Assembly: GCF_024213195.1 (NCBI RefSeq)
Contig: NZ_JANAVF010000001.1
Coordinates: 1-64,000 of the forward strand
Direction of reading: 5' to 3'
Length of the DNA stretch: 64,000 nucleotides
Origin: Streptomyces sp. TBY4
GTDB taxonomy: Bacteria > Actinomycetota > Actinomycetes > Streptomycetales > Streptomycetaceae
Positions within the stretch are counted from its first letter, which is position 1; each line of letters opens with the position of its first letter. The notes beneath the pieces were generated by a model that saw only the letters and a program-made list of their open reading frames with translations, did no database searches and was not told the origin of the DNA. The position numbers and the translations under genes were made by a program. Below, piece after piece: positions 25,454 through 34,582 of the stretch.

Positions 25454-27259
25454 TCACGCCAGTTTGGCGACCTCGGGGTGTTCGGCCAGCCAGCCGCGGA
25501 CGGCCTCCTGCTCCTTGCCCTTGCCGGATTCCTGGATCCTGGCCTCCAGGCCGGTCAGCTGGGCCTCCGTCAGCTTGAAGGAGCTCAGCCACTGGGCGAC
25601 CTTCGGCTCGTCGGCGGCGAACCCCTTGCGGGCGACGTTGTGGATGCCGTCGCCCGTGCCCCAGGCGCCCTGCGGATCGGCGAGCTTCGTCAGCTCGTAG
25701 GAGGCGTACGCCCAGTGCGGCGACCAGAGGACGACCGCGACGGGCTCCTTCTTCTCGTAGGCCCGCTTGAGCTCGGCGAGCATGCCCGGGGTCGATCCGT
25801 CGACGACCTTGTACTCGCCGTCGAGCCCGTACTGGGGCAGCACCTTGTCCTTGAGGAGGCCCATCGCGCCGGCGCTGGGCTCGATGCCGATGATCCGGCC
25901 CTTGAACTCGCCCGCCTTGCCCTTCAGGTCGGCGAGGGTCTTCACGTCCTTCATGTAGGAGGGGACGGCCAGCTCGATCGAGGTGGGACCGAACCAGGAG
26001 CCGAGGTCGTCGAGCTTGTTGCCGTACTTCTTCCAGTACTCGGCCTGCGTCGACGGGAGCCAGGCGTCGGTCTGGAAGTCGACCTGCCCGCCCGCGAGCC
26101 CGGTGTAGAGCGCGCCGAGCTCCAGCTGCTTGGCCTCGACCTGGTACCCGCGGCGCTCCAGGAGCTCCTTCCAGAGGAAGGTGGAGGCGATGCCCTCGTC
26201 CCACGGGATGTAGCCGATGCTGATCTTGCGGCCCTTGCCGGTGTTCTCGACCCCGGCCCCTCCGACGGCGTTGACGTGGGACTTTCCGGAGTCGCCGAAG
26301 ATGCCGAGGCCGCCCGCGACCAGGGACAGCACCACGGCCGAGGCCACGGCGAAGACGGGCTGCGGGCGGTGGCTCCACACCTTGGCGGAGCCGGTGGCGG
26401 CGGAGCGCGCCTTGGCGAGGGCGCGGCGGCCGAGCGGGGAGACCTGGCGGCCCAGCGCTCCGGTCATCCGGTCCAGGTACATGGCGAGGATGACGATGGA
26501 GATGCCGGCCTCGAAGCCGAGGCCGATGTCCACGCTGCCGATGGCCCGGTAGACGGCGCCGCCGAGGCCGCCGCCGCCGACCATGCCGGCGATGACCACC
26601 ATGGACAGGCCGAGCATGATGACCTGGTTGATGCCCGCCATGATCGTGGGCAGCGCCAGCGGGAGCTGGACCCGTACGAGGGTGTTGCGCGGGGTGGTGC
26701 CGAAGGCGTCGGCGGCTTCGACGAGTTCGGGGTCCACCTGGCGGATGCCGAGCTCGGTCATCCGGACGCCGGGCGCCAGCGAGAAGATGATGGTGGCGAT
26801 GATGCCGGGCACCACGCCGACCCCGAAGAAGATGATGCCGGGGATGAGGTAGACCATGGCCGGCATGGTCTGCATGAAGTCCAGGACGGGCTTCAGGGCG
26901 GCGCTGACCCGGTCGGAGCGCGAGGCCCAGATGCCGAGCGGGATCGCGAAGACCAGGGTGACCAGGGTGGCGACCAGGACCAGCGCGAGCGTGGACATGG
27001 CCTCGGGCCACAGGGCGACGGAGTCGACCAGGGCGAAGCCGGCGAAGGCGAGCAGGGCGGCGAGCAGTCCGCGCAGCCACCAGGCGGCGACGGCGAGGAC
27101 ACCGGCCAGCAGCAGCGGGTTCGGCGCGGACAGGACGGTTTCGATGCCGTCGTAGAGCCCGGTGACGAGCGAGGCGATGGCGTCGAACAGCCAGGACAGG
27201 TGGCTCTGGAGGAAGTCGACACCGCTGTCGACCCAGGCGCCGAGGTTCAGGCGGGGCAT
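25454..27259 (-). CDS. Glycine betaine/proline ABC transporter, fused permease and substrate-binding protein
   Basis: A 601-residue fusion. Residues about 1-290 are the permease, with about six membrane segments and the ABC-contact EAA loop (ELVEAADAFGTTPRNTLVRVQLPLA in register). A further hydrophobic segment near 315-335 leads to a C-terminal OpuAC-type binding domain (about 345-601) with ISIGYIPWDEG, DFQTDAWLPSTQAEYW and VVLWSPHWAY, which supply the aromatic box for quaternary amines. The layout is like lactococcal OpuA/BusAB. It imports compatible solutes under osmotic stress. It starts by TGATG overlap with the ATPase gene. Confidence 0.93.
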   Translation of the reverse strand: MPRLNLGAWVDSGVDFLQSHLSWLFDAIASLVTGLYDGIETVLSAPNPLLLAGVLAVAAWWLRGLLAALLAFAGFALVDSVALWPEAMSTLALVLVATLVTLVFAIPLGIWASRSDRVSAALKPVLDFMQTMPAMVYLIPGIIFFGVGVVPGIIATIIFSLAPGVRMTELGIRQVDPELVEAADAFGTTPRNTLVRVQLPLALPTIMAGINQVIMLGLSMVVIAGMVGGGGLGGAVYRAIGSVDIGLGFEAGISIVILAMYLDRMTGALGRQVSPLGRRALAKARSAATGSAKVWSHRPQPVFAVASAVVLSLVAGGLGIFGDSGKSHVNAVGGAGVENTGKGRKISIGYIPWDEGIASTFLWKELLERRGYQVEAKQLELGALYTGLAGGQVDFQTDAWLPSTQAEYWKKYGNKLDDLGSWFGPTSIELAVPSYMKDVKTLADLKGKAGEFKGRIIGIEPSAGAMGLLKDKVLPQYGLDGEYKVVDGSTPGMLAELKRAYEKKEPVAVVLWSPHWAYASYELTKLADPQGAWGTGDGIHNVARKGFAADEPKVAQWLSSFKLTEAQLTGLEARIQESGKGKEQEAVRGWLAEHPEVAKLA

Positions 27260-28332
27260 CAGGCGGCCACCTCCGTGCAGTCCAGGGCGGCGCGCCGTTC
27301 GTCGCCGATGAAGGCGACGAGGCGGCCCTGCGGGACGCGGCCCACGACGGAGCCGTCCTCTGCGGTGACGGCGACGGCGTGCGGGACGCGGGCGCTGACG
27401 GCGCACACGTCGGCGAGCGGGGTGCCGGCGGAGACCGTGGGGCAGCCGCAGCCGGGCCGGCCGCCGGGGTCACCGGTCATGACGGCGTCGGCCGTCAGCA
27501 CCCGCGAGCGGTCCACGTCCTGGATGAAGGAGGCGACGTAGTCGTCGGCGGGGCGGGTGAGGATGTCCTCGGCCGTGCCCTGCTGGACGATGCGGCCGTC
27601 GCGCATGACGGCGATGGAGTCGCCGAGCCGCATGGCCTCGTTGAGGTCGTGGGTGATGAACACGATGGTCTTGCCCAGGCTCTTCTGGAGTTCGAGGAGC
27701 TGGTCCTGCATGTCGCGGCGGATCAGCGGGTCGAGCGCGCTGAAGGACTCGTCCATCAGCAGCAGGTCGGCGTCGGTGGCCAGGGCGCGGGCGAGGCCGA
27801 CGCGCTGCTGCATGCCGCCGGAGAGCTCGTCGGGCCAGGACTTCTCCCAGCCGCCGAGCCCGCAGAGGGCCAGCGCTTCGGCGGCCCTCCGGTCGCGCTC
27901 GGCCCGGGGGACGCCCTGGACCTCCAGGCCGTAGCCGGCGTTCTCCAGCACGTCGCGGTGCGGGAACAGGGCGAAGTGCTGGAAGACCATGCTGATCCTG
28001 GTGGAGCGCACGCGGCGCATCTCTGCCGGCGAGAGGGCCGTGAGGTCCTCGCCGTCGAAGAGGATGCGGCCCGCGGTGGGCTCCAGGAGGCCGTTGAGCA
28101 TGCGCAGCAAGGTGGACTTGCCCGAGCCCGACAGACCCATGACGACGAAGATCTGGCCGGGCTCGACGCGGAACGAGGCGTCGATCACCGCCGCCGTCGT
28201 TCCTTCGGCGCGCAGCTCGTCGCGGTCGGTCTCGCCGCTTTCGAGCGCGCGGACCGCCTTCGCCACGGCCGCGCCGTTGTCGGGTCCTTTGCCGAACACC
28301 TTGTACACGTGCTCGGCTATGAGCGTGGACAC
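27259..28332 (-). CDS. Glycine betaine/proline ABC transporter ATP-binding protein
   Basis: A 357-residue ABC ATPase of the ProV/OpuAA type. Walker A is GLSGSGKSTL, the signature is LSGGMQQRVGLARALA, Walker B is LLLMDESFSALD, and the H loop is FITHDLNEAM. The C-terminal about 90 residues are a reduced regulatory tail in place of the tandem CBS domains; it contains PGCGCPTVSAG and one CBS-like stretch. The GTG at 28332 has GAGG five bases before it; GTG 28338 is too close. It is the promoter-proximal gene of the operon, with a 170-base upstream region after the sigma-factor gene. Confidence 0.92.
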   Translation of the reverse strand: MSTLIAEHVYKVFGKGPDNGAAVAKAVRALESGETDRDELRAEGTTAAVIDASFRVEPGQIFVVMGLSGSGKSTLLRMLNGLLEPTAGRILFDGEDLTALSPAEMRRVRSTRISMVFQHFALFPHRDVLENAGYGLEVQGVPRAERDRRAAEALALCGLGGWEKSWPDELSGGMQQRVGLARALATDADLLLMDESFSALDPLIRRDMQDQLLELQKSLGKTIVFITHDLNEAMRLGDSIAVMRDGRIVQQGTAEDILTRPADDYVASFIQDVDRSRVLTADAVMTGDPGGRPGCGCPTVSAGTPLADVCAVSARVPHAVAVTAEDGSVVGRVPQGRLVAFIGDERRAALDCTEVAA

Positions 28333-28505
28333 ATACACCTCAAGGGTCGTACCGGAAACGGCCCACCGGCGTGCGTGCGGCCGGCGGGCCGTGGAGCGCG
28401 ACGGGATCCGCCCGTCACCCGGGCCCCGGCCGCTGTGGCCGGGGGGACGGGTCCGTTCCAGCAGCGCTCCTGCCCTGGCTTAACCCTTGCAAACGGTGAA
28501 GTGAG

Positions 28506-29771
28506 TCATGTCACGTGCGGCGTGCCGCTGTCCGTGCCCTCGACCGCGCCCGTGGACACGGATTCCGTTTGTGGTCCGGACCCGGTTGCCGAAACGGCTG
28601 CGGGCACGGCTGACGCCCCGGCTCCGGGCCCCTCCGGGTCGGCGAGCATGGAGGCCCGCAGATGGGCGAGCACCCGGGTCAGGAGGCGCGAGACCTGCAT
28701 CTGCGAGATGCCGAGGGCGGCGCCGATCTGGGCCTGGGTGAGCTCCTCGCCGAAGCGCATCGACAGCATGCGGCGCTCGCGCTCGCTGAGGCGTTCCAGC
28801 AGCGGCGCCAGGGTCTGGATGTCCTCGACGCGCTCCAGCGCCGGCTCCTCGGCCCCCATGGTCTCGGCGAGGCTGTGGCCCTCGGTGCGGCCGTCGGTGT
28901 ATTCGGACCCCGGGGCGTCGAGGGAGCCGCTGGTGTGGCCGTTGGCGGCGACGAGCCCCTCGATGACCTCCTCCTCGGTGAGCGAGAGGTGCGCGGCGAG
29001 GTCCCGGACCGTCGGCGGCCGGTCGAGGAGCGCGGTCAGCTCCTCCTTCGCCTTTGCCAGGTCGATGCGCAGTTCCTGGAGCCGGCGCGGTACGCGGACC
29101 GCCCAACTGGTGTCCCGGAAGTGCCGCTTGATCTCCCCGGTGATGTACGGCATCGCGAGGGAGGCGAACTCCACCTCGCGGGCCGGGTCGAACCGGTCGA
29201 TGGCCTTGATCAGGCCGATGGTGCCGACCTGGAGGAGGTCCTCCAGGTCGCCCCCGTCCCCGCGGCCGCGGAAGGGGCGCATCGCGAACCGGACGAGCGA
29301 GCAGTTCATCTCGATGAGGGTCTCGCGGACGTACCGGTACTCGGGGGTGCCCTCCTCCAGCTCGTGGAGCCGGCGGAAGAAGAGTCTCGTCAGCTCGCGC
29401 GCGTCCGCCGGTGCCACCTCGCGGGGCTCCGCGATCCGGGGCGGGAGCACGGTGGCGGCGGGCTCCGCGGCGGTGGCGGCAAGCTCAGTGCCGGGTCCGG
29501 GACCGGGGCCGGACCCCGGGACGGGGCCGGCGAGCCGGCCGGCGCAGGGGCCGGCGCGGCGACCGGTACGGGGACCGGGCAGGGCACTGGCACCGGCAAC
29601 GGAGCCGGTACGGGGACCGGCGACGGCGCCGGGCAGGGAGCCGGTGCGGGGGCCGGGAACGGAGCCGGGCAGGGAGCCGGTGCGGGGACCGGGCAGGGGG
29701 CCGGCGGTATGGGAGAACGGGGCGGGCATCGGCACGGGGTCGCTCCTTGGGCTGGTCGGCTTGCGGCGCAT
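28506..29771 (-). CDS. SigB/SigF-family RNA polymerase sigma factor with repetitive N-terminus
   Basis: A 421-residue alternative sigma factor. Region 2 contains GDLEDLLQVGTIGLIKAIDRFD and FASLAMPYITGEIKRHFRD; region 3 follows with VRDLAAHLSL; region 4 has LSERERRMLSMRF and LTQAQIGAALGISQMQVSRLL. These are marks of the SigB/F/G group that controls stress or differentiation in Streptomyces. Residues about 20-100 form a Gly/Pro/Arg stretch with repeated PGPRTGSLPG units absent from core family members. The ATG at 29771 follows AAGG closely; 29729 is an alternative start. No anti-sigma gene is adjacent. Confidence 0.93.
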   Translation of the reverse strand: MRRKPTSPRSDPVPMPAPFSHTAGPLPGPRTGSLPGSVPGPRTGSLPGAVAGPRTGSVAGASALPGPRTGRRAGPCAGRLAGPVPGSGPGPGPGTELAATAAEPAATVLPPRIAEPREVAPADARELTRLFFRRLHELEEGTPEYRYVRETLIEMNCSLVRFAMRPFRGRGDGGDLEDLLQVGTIGLIKAIDRFDPAREVEFASLAMPYITGEIKRHFRDTSWAVRVPRRLQELRIDLAKAKEELTALLDRPPTVRDLAAHLSLTEEEVIEGLVAANGHTSGSLDAPGSEYTDGRTEGHSLAETMGAEEPALERVEDIQTLAPLLERLSERERRMLSMRFGEELTQAQIGAALGISQMQVSRLLTRVLAHLRASMLADPEGPGAGASAVPAAVSATGSGPQTESVSTGAVEGTDSGTPHVT

Positions 29772-29844
29772 GACCTTGATGGGCGTTCACCCTAACCGGT
29801 TCCGGATCCGTTCCCCAGTCCTCCCGCTCCGTGATCAACCAGCC

Positions 29845-29874
29845 GGAGCCCGGCCGCATTTGCGGCAGGGCTCC
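29845..29874 (-). terminator. Hairpin downstream of the malY-like gene
   Basis: GGAGCCC at 29845 onwards pairs with GGGCTCC ending 29874; an inner GCCGC/GCGGC stem closes an ATTT loop, with one G.A mismatch between. It lies 50 bases past the stop of the minus-strand aminotransferase gene. Confidence 0.65.
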
Positions 29875-29923
29875 GTTCCGGTAGCACATCGGCCGTACGG
29901 CCACGGCTCCCTCGGCCGAACGG

Positions 29924-31153
29924 TCAATTCCCTTCGGTGGCGTGCCCGGTGGCGAATCCGGCAGTGGCTTCGCGAGGGGCTCCGGCGGGGGTGCCCGCGG
30001 TTCTGCGGAGCGCCCGGATCAGGGCCTCGGTCCCGGCCTCCGCCTTGGAGCGCGGGCAGCCCACGTTGAGGCGCACGAACCCCGCGCCCTCGGGCCCGTA
30101 GGCGGTTCCCGGCATGATCGCCACCTTCTCGGTATGAATCAGCTCACGTTGGAGCACCTCGTCGGGAACTCCGAGGGGCCGGAGATCGATCCAGGCGAGG
30201 TAGCCGGCCCTCGGGGGCTGCCAGCCGAGCTCGGGGAAGGCCCCTGCCAGCCGCTCCCCGACCATGTCCAGGTTCCCGCGGACGTACGCGGTGAGCGCGT
30301 CGAGCCACGGCCCGCCCTCGCGGTAGGCGGCGATGTGCCCGGCCACGGAGAGGACCGCCGGGGAGGACAGTCCGTCGGCGTCCTTGAGGAGGGTGAGGTA
30401 GCGGGCGCAGGACTCCGCGTCGCCGAAGATTCCGTAACTACCGGTCAGGGCCGGGATGTTGAAGGACTTCGAGGCGGAGGTCACGATGGCCCAGCGTCCG
30501 CCGGGCCGGCCGTGCAGCGCCCAGGGGCGGTGCCGGTACGGGGCGTGCGCGAGATCGGAGTGGATCTCGTCGCTGATCACCGCGACCCCGTACCGCTCGC
30601 ACAGCCCGGCCATCCGCTCCAGCTCGGCCTCGCTCCACACGTGCCCGGTCGGGTTGTGCGGGGAACACAGCAGCAGCACGCGGGTGCCGGGGCGGGCCAA
30701 CTCCCGCTCCAGGGCGTCCCCGTCGTGCAGCGGGACCCCGCGCAGCTCCCGGCCGCGGGCCTCGATCAGGCGCGGGAAGGCGTCGTAGGCCGGGGTGTGG
30801 ACCACGACCCCGTCGCCGGGCGAGGACCAGAGGTCCAGGATCCGGCCGACCTGGTAGAGGACGGCGGGGGCGTAGGCGATGCGGTCCTGCTCGACGGCGG
30901 TGCCGTAGCGGGTGGCGTACCAGTGCCGGACCGCGGAGAGGAAGTCCTCGTGGCGCCAGCGGGAGTAGCCGAGGACCCCGTGCTCCAGGCGGCCGCGCAG
31001 GGCGGCGAGCACCTCGGGGGCGGTCTCGAAGTCCATGTCGGAGATCGTGAAGGGGAGCAGGTCCGGGGTCCCGAAGCGGTCCTCGACGTAGTCCCACTGG
31101 GTGCACCAGGTGCCGTGCCGGTCGACGGCCGTGTCGAAGTCGTAGGTTTCCAT
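29924..31153 (-). CDS. malY: MalY/PatB-like PLP-dependent C-S lyase
   Basis: A 409-residue fold-type I PLP enzyme of the MalY/PatB class. Family marks are LPFTISDMDFETAPEVLAAL near the N-terminus, CSPHNPTGHVWSE, ISDEIHSDLA (PLP Asp) and SASKSFNIPAL (PLP Lys). Such enzymes cleave cystathionine or other C-S bonds; E. coli MalY also represses the maltose activator. Its gene follows the PTS permease by four bases, the same order as E. coli malX-malY. The name is given by context and similarity; activity on cystathionine is inferred. Confidence 0.88.
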   Translation of the reverse strand: METYDFDTAVDRHGTWCTQWDYVEDRFGTPDLLPFTISDMDFETAPEVLAALRGRLEHGVLGYSRWRHEDFLSAVRHWYATRYGTAVEQDRIAYAPAVLYQVGRILDLWSSPGDGVVVHTPAYDAFPRLIEARGRELRGVPLHDGDALERELARPGTRVLLLCSPHNPTGHVWSEAELERMAGLCERYGVAVISDEIHSDLAHAPYRHRPWALHGRPGGRWAIVTSASKSFNIPALTGSYGIFGDAESCARYLTLLKDADGLSSPAVLSVAGHIAAYREGGPWLDALTAYVRGNLDMVGERLAGAFPELGWQPPRAGYLAWIDLRPLGVPDEVLQRELIHTEKVAIMPGTAYGPEGAGFVRLNVGCPRSKAEAGTEALIRALRRTAGTPAGAPREATAGFATGHATEGN

Positions 31154-31157
31154 CGGT

Positions 31158-32753
31158 TCAGCCGACCGGGGTGAGCTCGGCCAGGGCGTCCTTCACGGAC
31201 TGCACCTGGGGGCCGATGATGACCTGCACGTTGTGTGCGTCGAGCCGGACCACGGCGATGGCTCCGAGCTTCTTCAGCCGGGCGTCGTCCAGCAGGGCGG
31301 CGTCGCCGACCGTCATCCGCAGGCGGGTGATGCAGTTGTCGAGCGCGTGGATGTTGGCCGGGCCGCCGAGGGCCTCGAGGATGGCGACCGGGTCGTACTT
31401 GCCGGCGACGAGCTCGGCCTCGGGGGCGCCCGCGTCGGCGGTGTCCTGCGCCGTACCGGGGCCGGTGGGCTCGTCGTCGCGCCCGGGGGTCTTCAGGTCG
31501 AACCTGGTGATCGCCCAGCGGAAGAGGAAGTAGTACACGGCGAACCAGATCGCGGCGATCACCGGGACCAGGTACCACTTGGTGGTCGTGCCCTGGAGGA
31601 CTCCGAAGACCAGCAGGTCGATGATGTTGCCGTCGGTGTTGCCGATGTAGACGCCGAGGACGGCGGAGACCAGGAAGCCGAGGCCCACCAGGACCGCGTG
31701 GATCAGGTAGAGCCACGGGGCGATGAAGAGGAAGAGGAACTCGAGCGGCTCGGTGACCCCGCCGACCACGCAGGCGACGACACCGGAGATGAGCAGCGCC
31801 TTGATCTCCGGGCGCATGGCGCGCTTGGCGCAGTGGTACATGGCGAGGGCCGCGCCCGGCAGCCCGCCGAGGTACGCGGCCATCTTGCCCTGGGACAGGA
31901 ACTGGGTCGCGGTGTGTGCCGCGCCCGAGGGGGTGGAGCAGGAGAGCTGGGCGTAGAAGAGGTTCAGGGCCCCGCTGACGTGCTCCCCGCAGACCGTCCC
32001 TGCGCCGCCGGCGTCGGTGAAGCGGAACAGCGCGACGAGGATGTGGTGCAGGCCTATGGGCCGCAGCAGCACCTCGCCCATGCCGAAGAAGAAGGGCCCG
32101 AAGACTCCCGCGTGGGCGATGCCCGTGCCGACGGAGGCGATCCCGCTTCCGAGGGTCGGCCAGACCAGCGGGACGAGGAGTCCGACGATGCTCATGACCA
32201 GGGCGGAGACGATCGGGACGAAGCGCAGCCCGCCGAAGAAGGCGAGCGCGTCGGGCATCCGCTTGGTGCGGTAGCGCTTGTGCAGCAGGGCCACGATGAC
32301 GCCGACGGCGACCGCGCCGAGCAGTCCGGTGTCGATGGACTTCACGCCGAGCACGTCGGCGATGCCGTAGTGCGCGATCTCGCCCTTGTCCTCGAAGTCC
32401 ACGCCGCGCGTGGTGAGGAAGAAGTTGACGGCGAGGTTCATGGAGGCGAAGCCGACGAAGCCGGAGAAGGCGGCGACCCCCTTGTCCTCGCGTGCCAGGC
32501 CGAGCGGAATCGCCATTGCGAAGAGGACCGGGAGGAACTTGAAGGCCACCAGCCCGGTGTTGGACATCCAGGTGAACGCCAGCTGGACGGGTTCGTGGTC
32601 CAGGAAGGAGAGGTTCCGCAGGACGGCCGGGCTGGAGAGCGAGGAGCCTACGCCCAGCATGATGCCGCAGAAGGCGAGGAGCGCCACGGGCAGCATGAAG
32701 GTCTTGCCCAGGCCCTGGAGGAACTCCCAGAGCGCTGCCTTGGTCTTCTGCAT
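31158..32753 (-). CDS. malX: PTS sugar transporter EIICB (MalX-like)
   Basis: A 531-residue PTS permease of the glucose superfamily. The EIIC domain (about 1-410) has about ten hydrophobic segments and the sugar-site GVTEPLEFLF motif. The C-terminal EIIB domain has the phosphorylated cysteine in HALDNCITRLRM. Length and layout equal E. coli MalX, and the malY-like gene follows immediately. No EIIA gene is near, so phosphate must come from a shared EIIA. The ATG at 32753 starts the canonical LQGLGKTFMLPVA N-terminus but has only a weak ribosome-binding site (AAAGA). Confidence 0.9.
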   Translation of the reverse strand: MQKTKAALWEFLQGLGKTFMLPVALLAFCGIMLGVGSSLSSPAVLRNLSFLDHEPVQLAFTWMSNTGLVAFKFLPVLFAMAIPLGLAREDKGVAAFSGFVGFASMNLAVNFFLTTRGVDFEDKGEIAHYGIADVLGVKSIDTGLLGAVAVGVIVALLHKRYRTKRMPDALAFFGGLRFVPIVSALVMSIVGLLVPLVWPTLGSGIASVGTGIAHAGVFGPFFFGMGEVLLRPIGLHHILVALFRFTDAGGAGTVCGEHVSGALNLFYAQLSCSTPSGAAHTATQFLSQGKMAAYLGGLPGAALAMYHCAKRAMRPEIKALLISGVVACVVGGVTEPLEFLFLFIAPWLYLIHAVLVGLGFLVSAVLGVYIGNTDGNIIDLLVFGVLQGTTTKWYLVPVIAAIWFAVYYFLFRWAITRFDLKTPGRDDEPTGPGTAQDTADAGAPEAELVAGKYDPVAILEALGGPANIHALDNCITRLRMTVGDAALLDDARLKKLGAIAVVRLDAHNVQVIIGPQVQSVKDALAELTPVG

Positions 32754-32802
32754 GGGGGGATCTTTCGTCCGTGTGCGGAGGGGTGGGTCGCACATAAAGA
32801 TT

Positions 32803-32817
32803 CCGTTCTGTGAACGG
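32803..32817. promoter_or_regulatory. Inverted repeat in the malX/subtilisin divergent promoter
   Basis: CCGTTC-TGT-GAACGG is a perfect short dyad 50 bases upstream of the PTS gene. A direct repeat of CGCGCGGGCCCG follows further upstream, around 32848-32859 and 32869-32880. Either could bind a regulator of the PTS operon or of the divergent protease. Confidence 0.45.
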
Positions 32818-32945
32818 GTGGAGCTAAGAGGAGAAGGACCCCAATCGCGCGGGCCCGATTCCCCTCGCGCGGGCCCGTGCGGGGCTCTTGTGCGGAGGTT
32901 GTGAAGGGAGCACTCTGAGCGGACGACTCAGGGGGGTCCCATTTC

Positions 32946-34508
32946 ATGATCATGCGATCACGTTTACTGCGGCGGTACGGAACCGCTTTCGCACTCGCCT
33001 CGGCGCTCGCGCTCGGGGTGGACACCACGGCCTCGGCCGCCGGCCCGCCGGAGGGCGAGGTCCTGTACGCCGGAGCACCCGGAGCCGTCGCGGGCAGCTA
33101 CCTCGTCCTGCTGGACCCGGCGCGCGCGGGGTCCCGTACCGCGCAGGGCCGGGCCGTGATCGAACGGTTCGGCGGCACGGTGGGCCTGACGTACGACTCG
33201 GCCGTCAACGGCTTCTCCGTGAAGATGACCGAGGCCCAGGCGCGTCGGCTCGCCGCCGACCCGGCCGTGGAAACGGTCGCGCAGAACCGGAAGGTGAGCC
33301 TCGACACCACCCAGCCGAACCCGCCGTCCTGGGGCCTGGACCGGCTCGGCCAGCGCAGGCAGCCGCTCAACAATTCCTACGCGTACGAGTCCTCGGCCGG
33401 TACGGGCGTGACCGCCTACATCCTCGACACCGGGATCAACATCAGCCACCAGGACTTCGGCGGGCGGGCCAGGTACGGCTACGACGCGATCGACGAGGAC
33501 CGCGTGGCCGACGACCTGCACGGGCACGGCACGCACGTGGCCGGGACGGTCGCGGGCACCACCTTCGGAGTGGCCAAGAAGACGAAGCTGGTGGCCGTCC
33601 GGGTCCTCGACGAGAACGGTTCGGGCACCTACGCGCAGGTGATCGCCGGCATCGACTGGGTGACCCGGAACGCCGTGAAGCCGGCCGTGGCGAACATGAG
33701 CCTGGGCGGTGACCCGGACAGCGTGCTGGACGCGGCCGTCCGGAAATCCATCGCCTCCGGCATCACCTACGTGGTGGCCGCCGGCAACCAGAACAAGGAC
33801 GCCTCCACGCATTCGCCGGCCCGGGTCTCCCAGGCGCTGACGGTCGGGGCGACGAGCGAGCACGACGCGCGCTCCTCGTACTCCAACTACGGTTCTCTGG
33901 TCGACCTGTTCGCCCCCGGCGACAACATCACCTCGGCGTCCTACCTGGGTGGCGACTGGAGCACCGAGATGTCGGGCACCTCGATGGCCTCCCCGCACGT
34001 GGCGGGCGCGGCGGCGCGCTACCTGTCCCTCAACCGCACCTCCACCCCGGCCCAGGTGGCGACCTATCTGAAGAACAAGGCCACCACCGGTGCGGTGCTC
34101 GGACGCGGGACGGGCTCCCCGGACCGCGCCCTCTACATGGGCAACGCGCCGAACAAGGTGCCCGGCCCGCGCTTCGCCAACCTCAAGGACTACACGATCG
34201 GGGACAAGCAGACGATCAGGTCCCCGCTCACGGTCAGCGGGGTCTCGGGCAACGCTCCCGCAGCGCTGGAGGTGGAGGTGTTCGTCAAGCACGCCGCTTC
34301 CGGGGACCTGCGGATCGACCTGCTCGCACCCGACGGGACGGCCTACCCCCTCAAGGACGAGTGGACGGGCTGGGGAGAGACCAACCTCACCGCGCTGTAC
34401 TCGGTGAACGCCTCCTCGGAGAAGGCGGCCGGCGTGTGGCGGCTGCGCGTGTACGACGCCTTCACCGGGGACACCGGCTATCTGAGCTCGTGGGCCCTGC
34501 GGTTCTGA
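32946..34508 (+). CDS. Secreted S8 subtilisin with P-domain, TTA codon at position 7
   Basis: A 520-residue secreted subtilase. A signal peptide (RRYGTAFALASALALGVDTTASA) is followed by an inhibitor I9 propeptide (SYLVLLDPA to VAQNRKVSL) and the S8 catalytic domain with Asp161 (LDTG), His194 (HGTHVAG) and Ser346 (GTSMASP). A C-terminal proprotein-convertase P-like beta-sandwich (residues about 400-520, KHAASGDLRIDLLAPDGT) completes it. Codon 7 is TTA, the rare Leu codon read by the bldA tRNA, so translation may be limited to late growth. The ATG at 32946 has a G-run upstream. Confidence 0.93.
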   Translation: MIMRSRLLRRYGTAFALASALALGVDTTASAAGPPEGEVLYAGAPGAVAGSYLVLLDPARAGSRTAQGRAVIERFGGTVGLTYDSAVNGFSVKMTEAQARRLAADPAVETVAQNRKVSLDTTQPNPPSWGLDRLGQRRQPLNNSYAYESSAGTGVTAYILDTGINISHQDFGGRARYGYDAIDEDRVADDLHGHGTHVAGTVAGTTFGVAKKTKLVAVRVLDENGSGTYAQVIAGIDWVTRNAVKPAVANMSLGGDPDSVLDAAVRKSIASGITYVVAAGNQNKDASTHSPARVSQALTVGATSEHDARSSYSNYGSLVDLFAPGDNITSASYLGGDWSTEMSGTSMASPHVAGAAARYLSLNRTSTPAQVATYLKNKATTGAVLGRGTGSPDRALYMGNAPNKVPGPRFANLKDYTIGDKQTIRSPLTVSGVSGNAPAALEVEVFVKHAASGDLRIDLLAPDGTAYPLKDEWTGWGETNLTALYSVNASSEKAAGVWRLRVYDAFTGDTGYLSSWALRF

Positions 34509-34529
34509 CCTGAACGGCCTGCGGCGGCG

Positions 34530-34555
34530 CGCTCCGGGGTAACCACCCCGGAGCG
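34530..34555. terminator. Hairpin between subtilisin and GH16 genes
   Basis: CGCTCCGGGG at 34530-34539 pairs with 34546-34555 over a TAACCA loop, between convergent genes; further GC-rich pairing extends outward. Confidence 0.8.
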
Positions 34556-34582
34556 GGCCGCCGTTCGTGCGATCCGGTCCGG

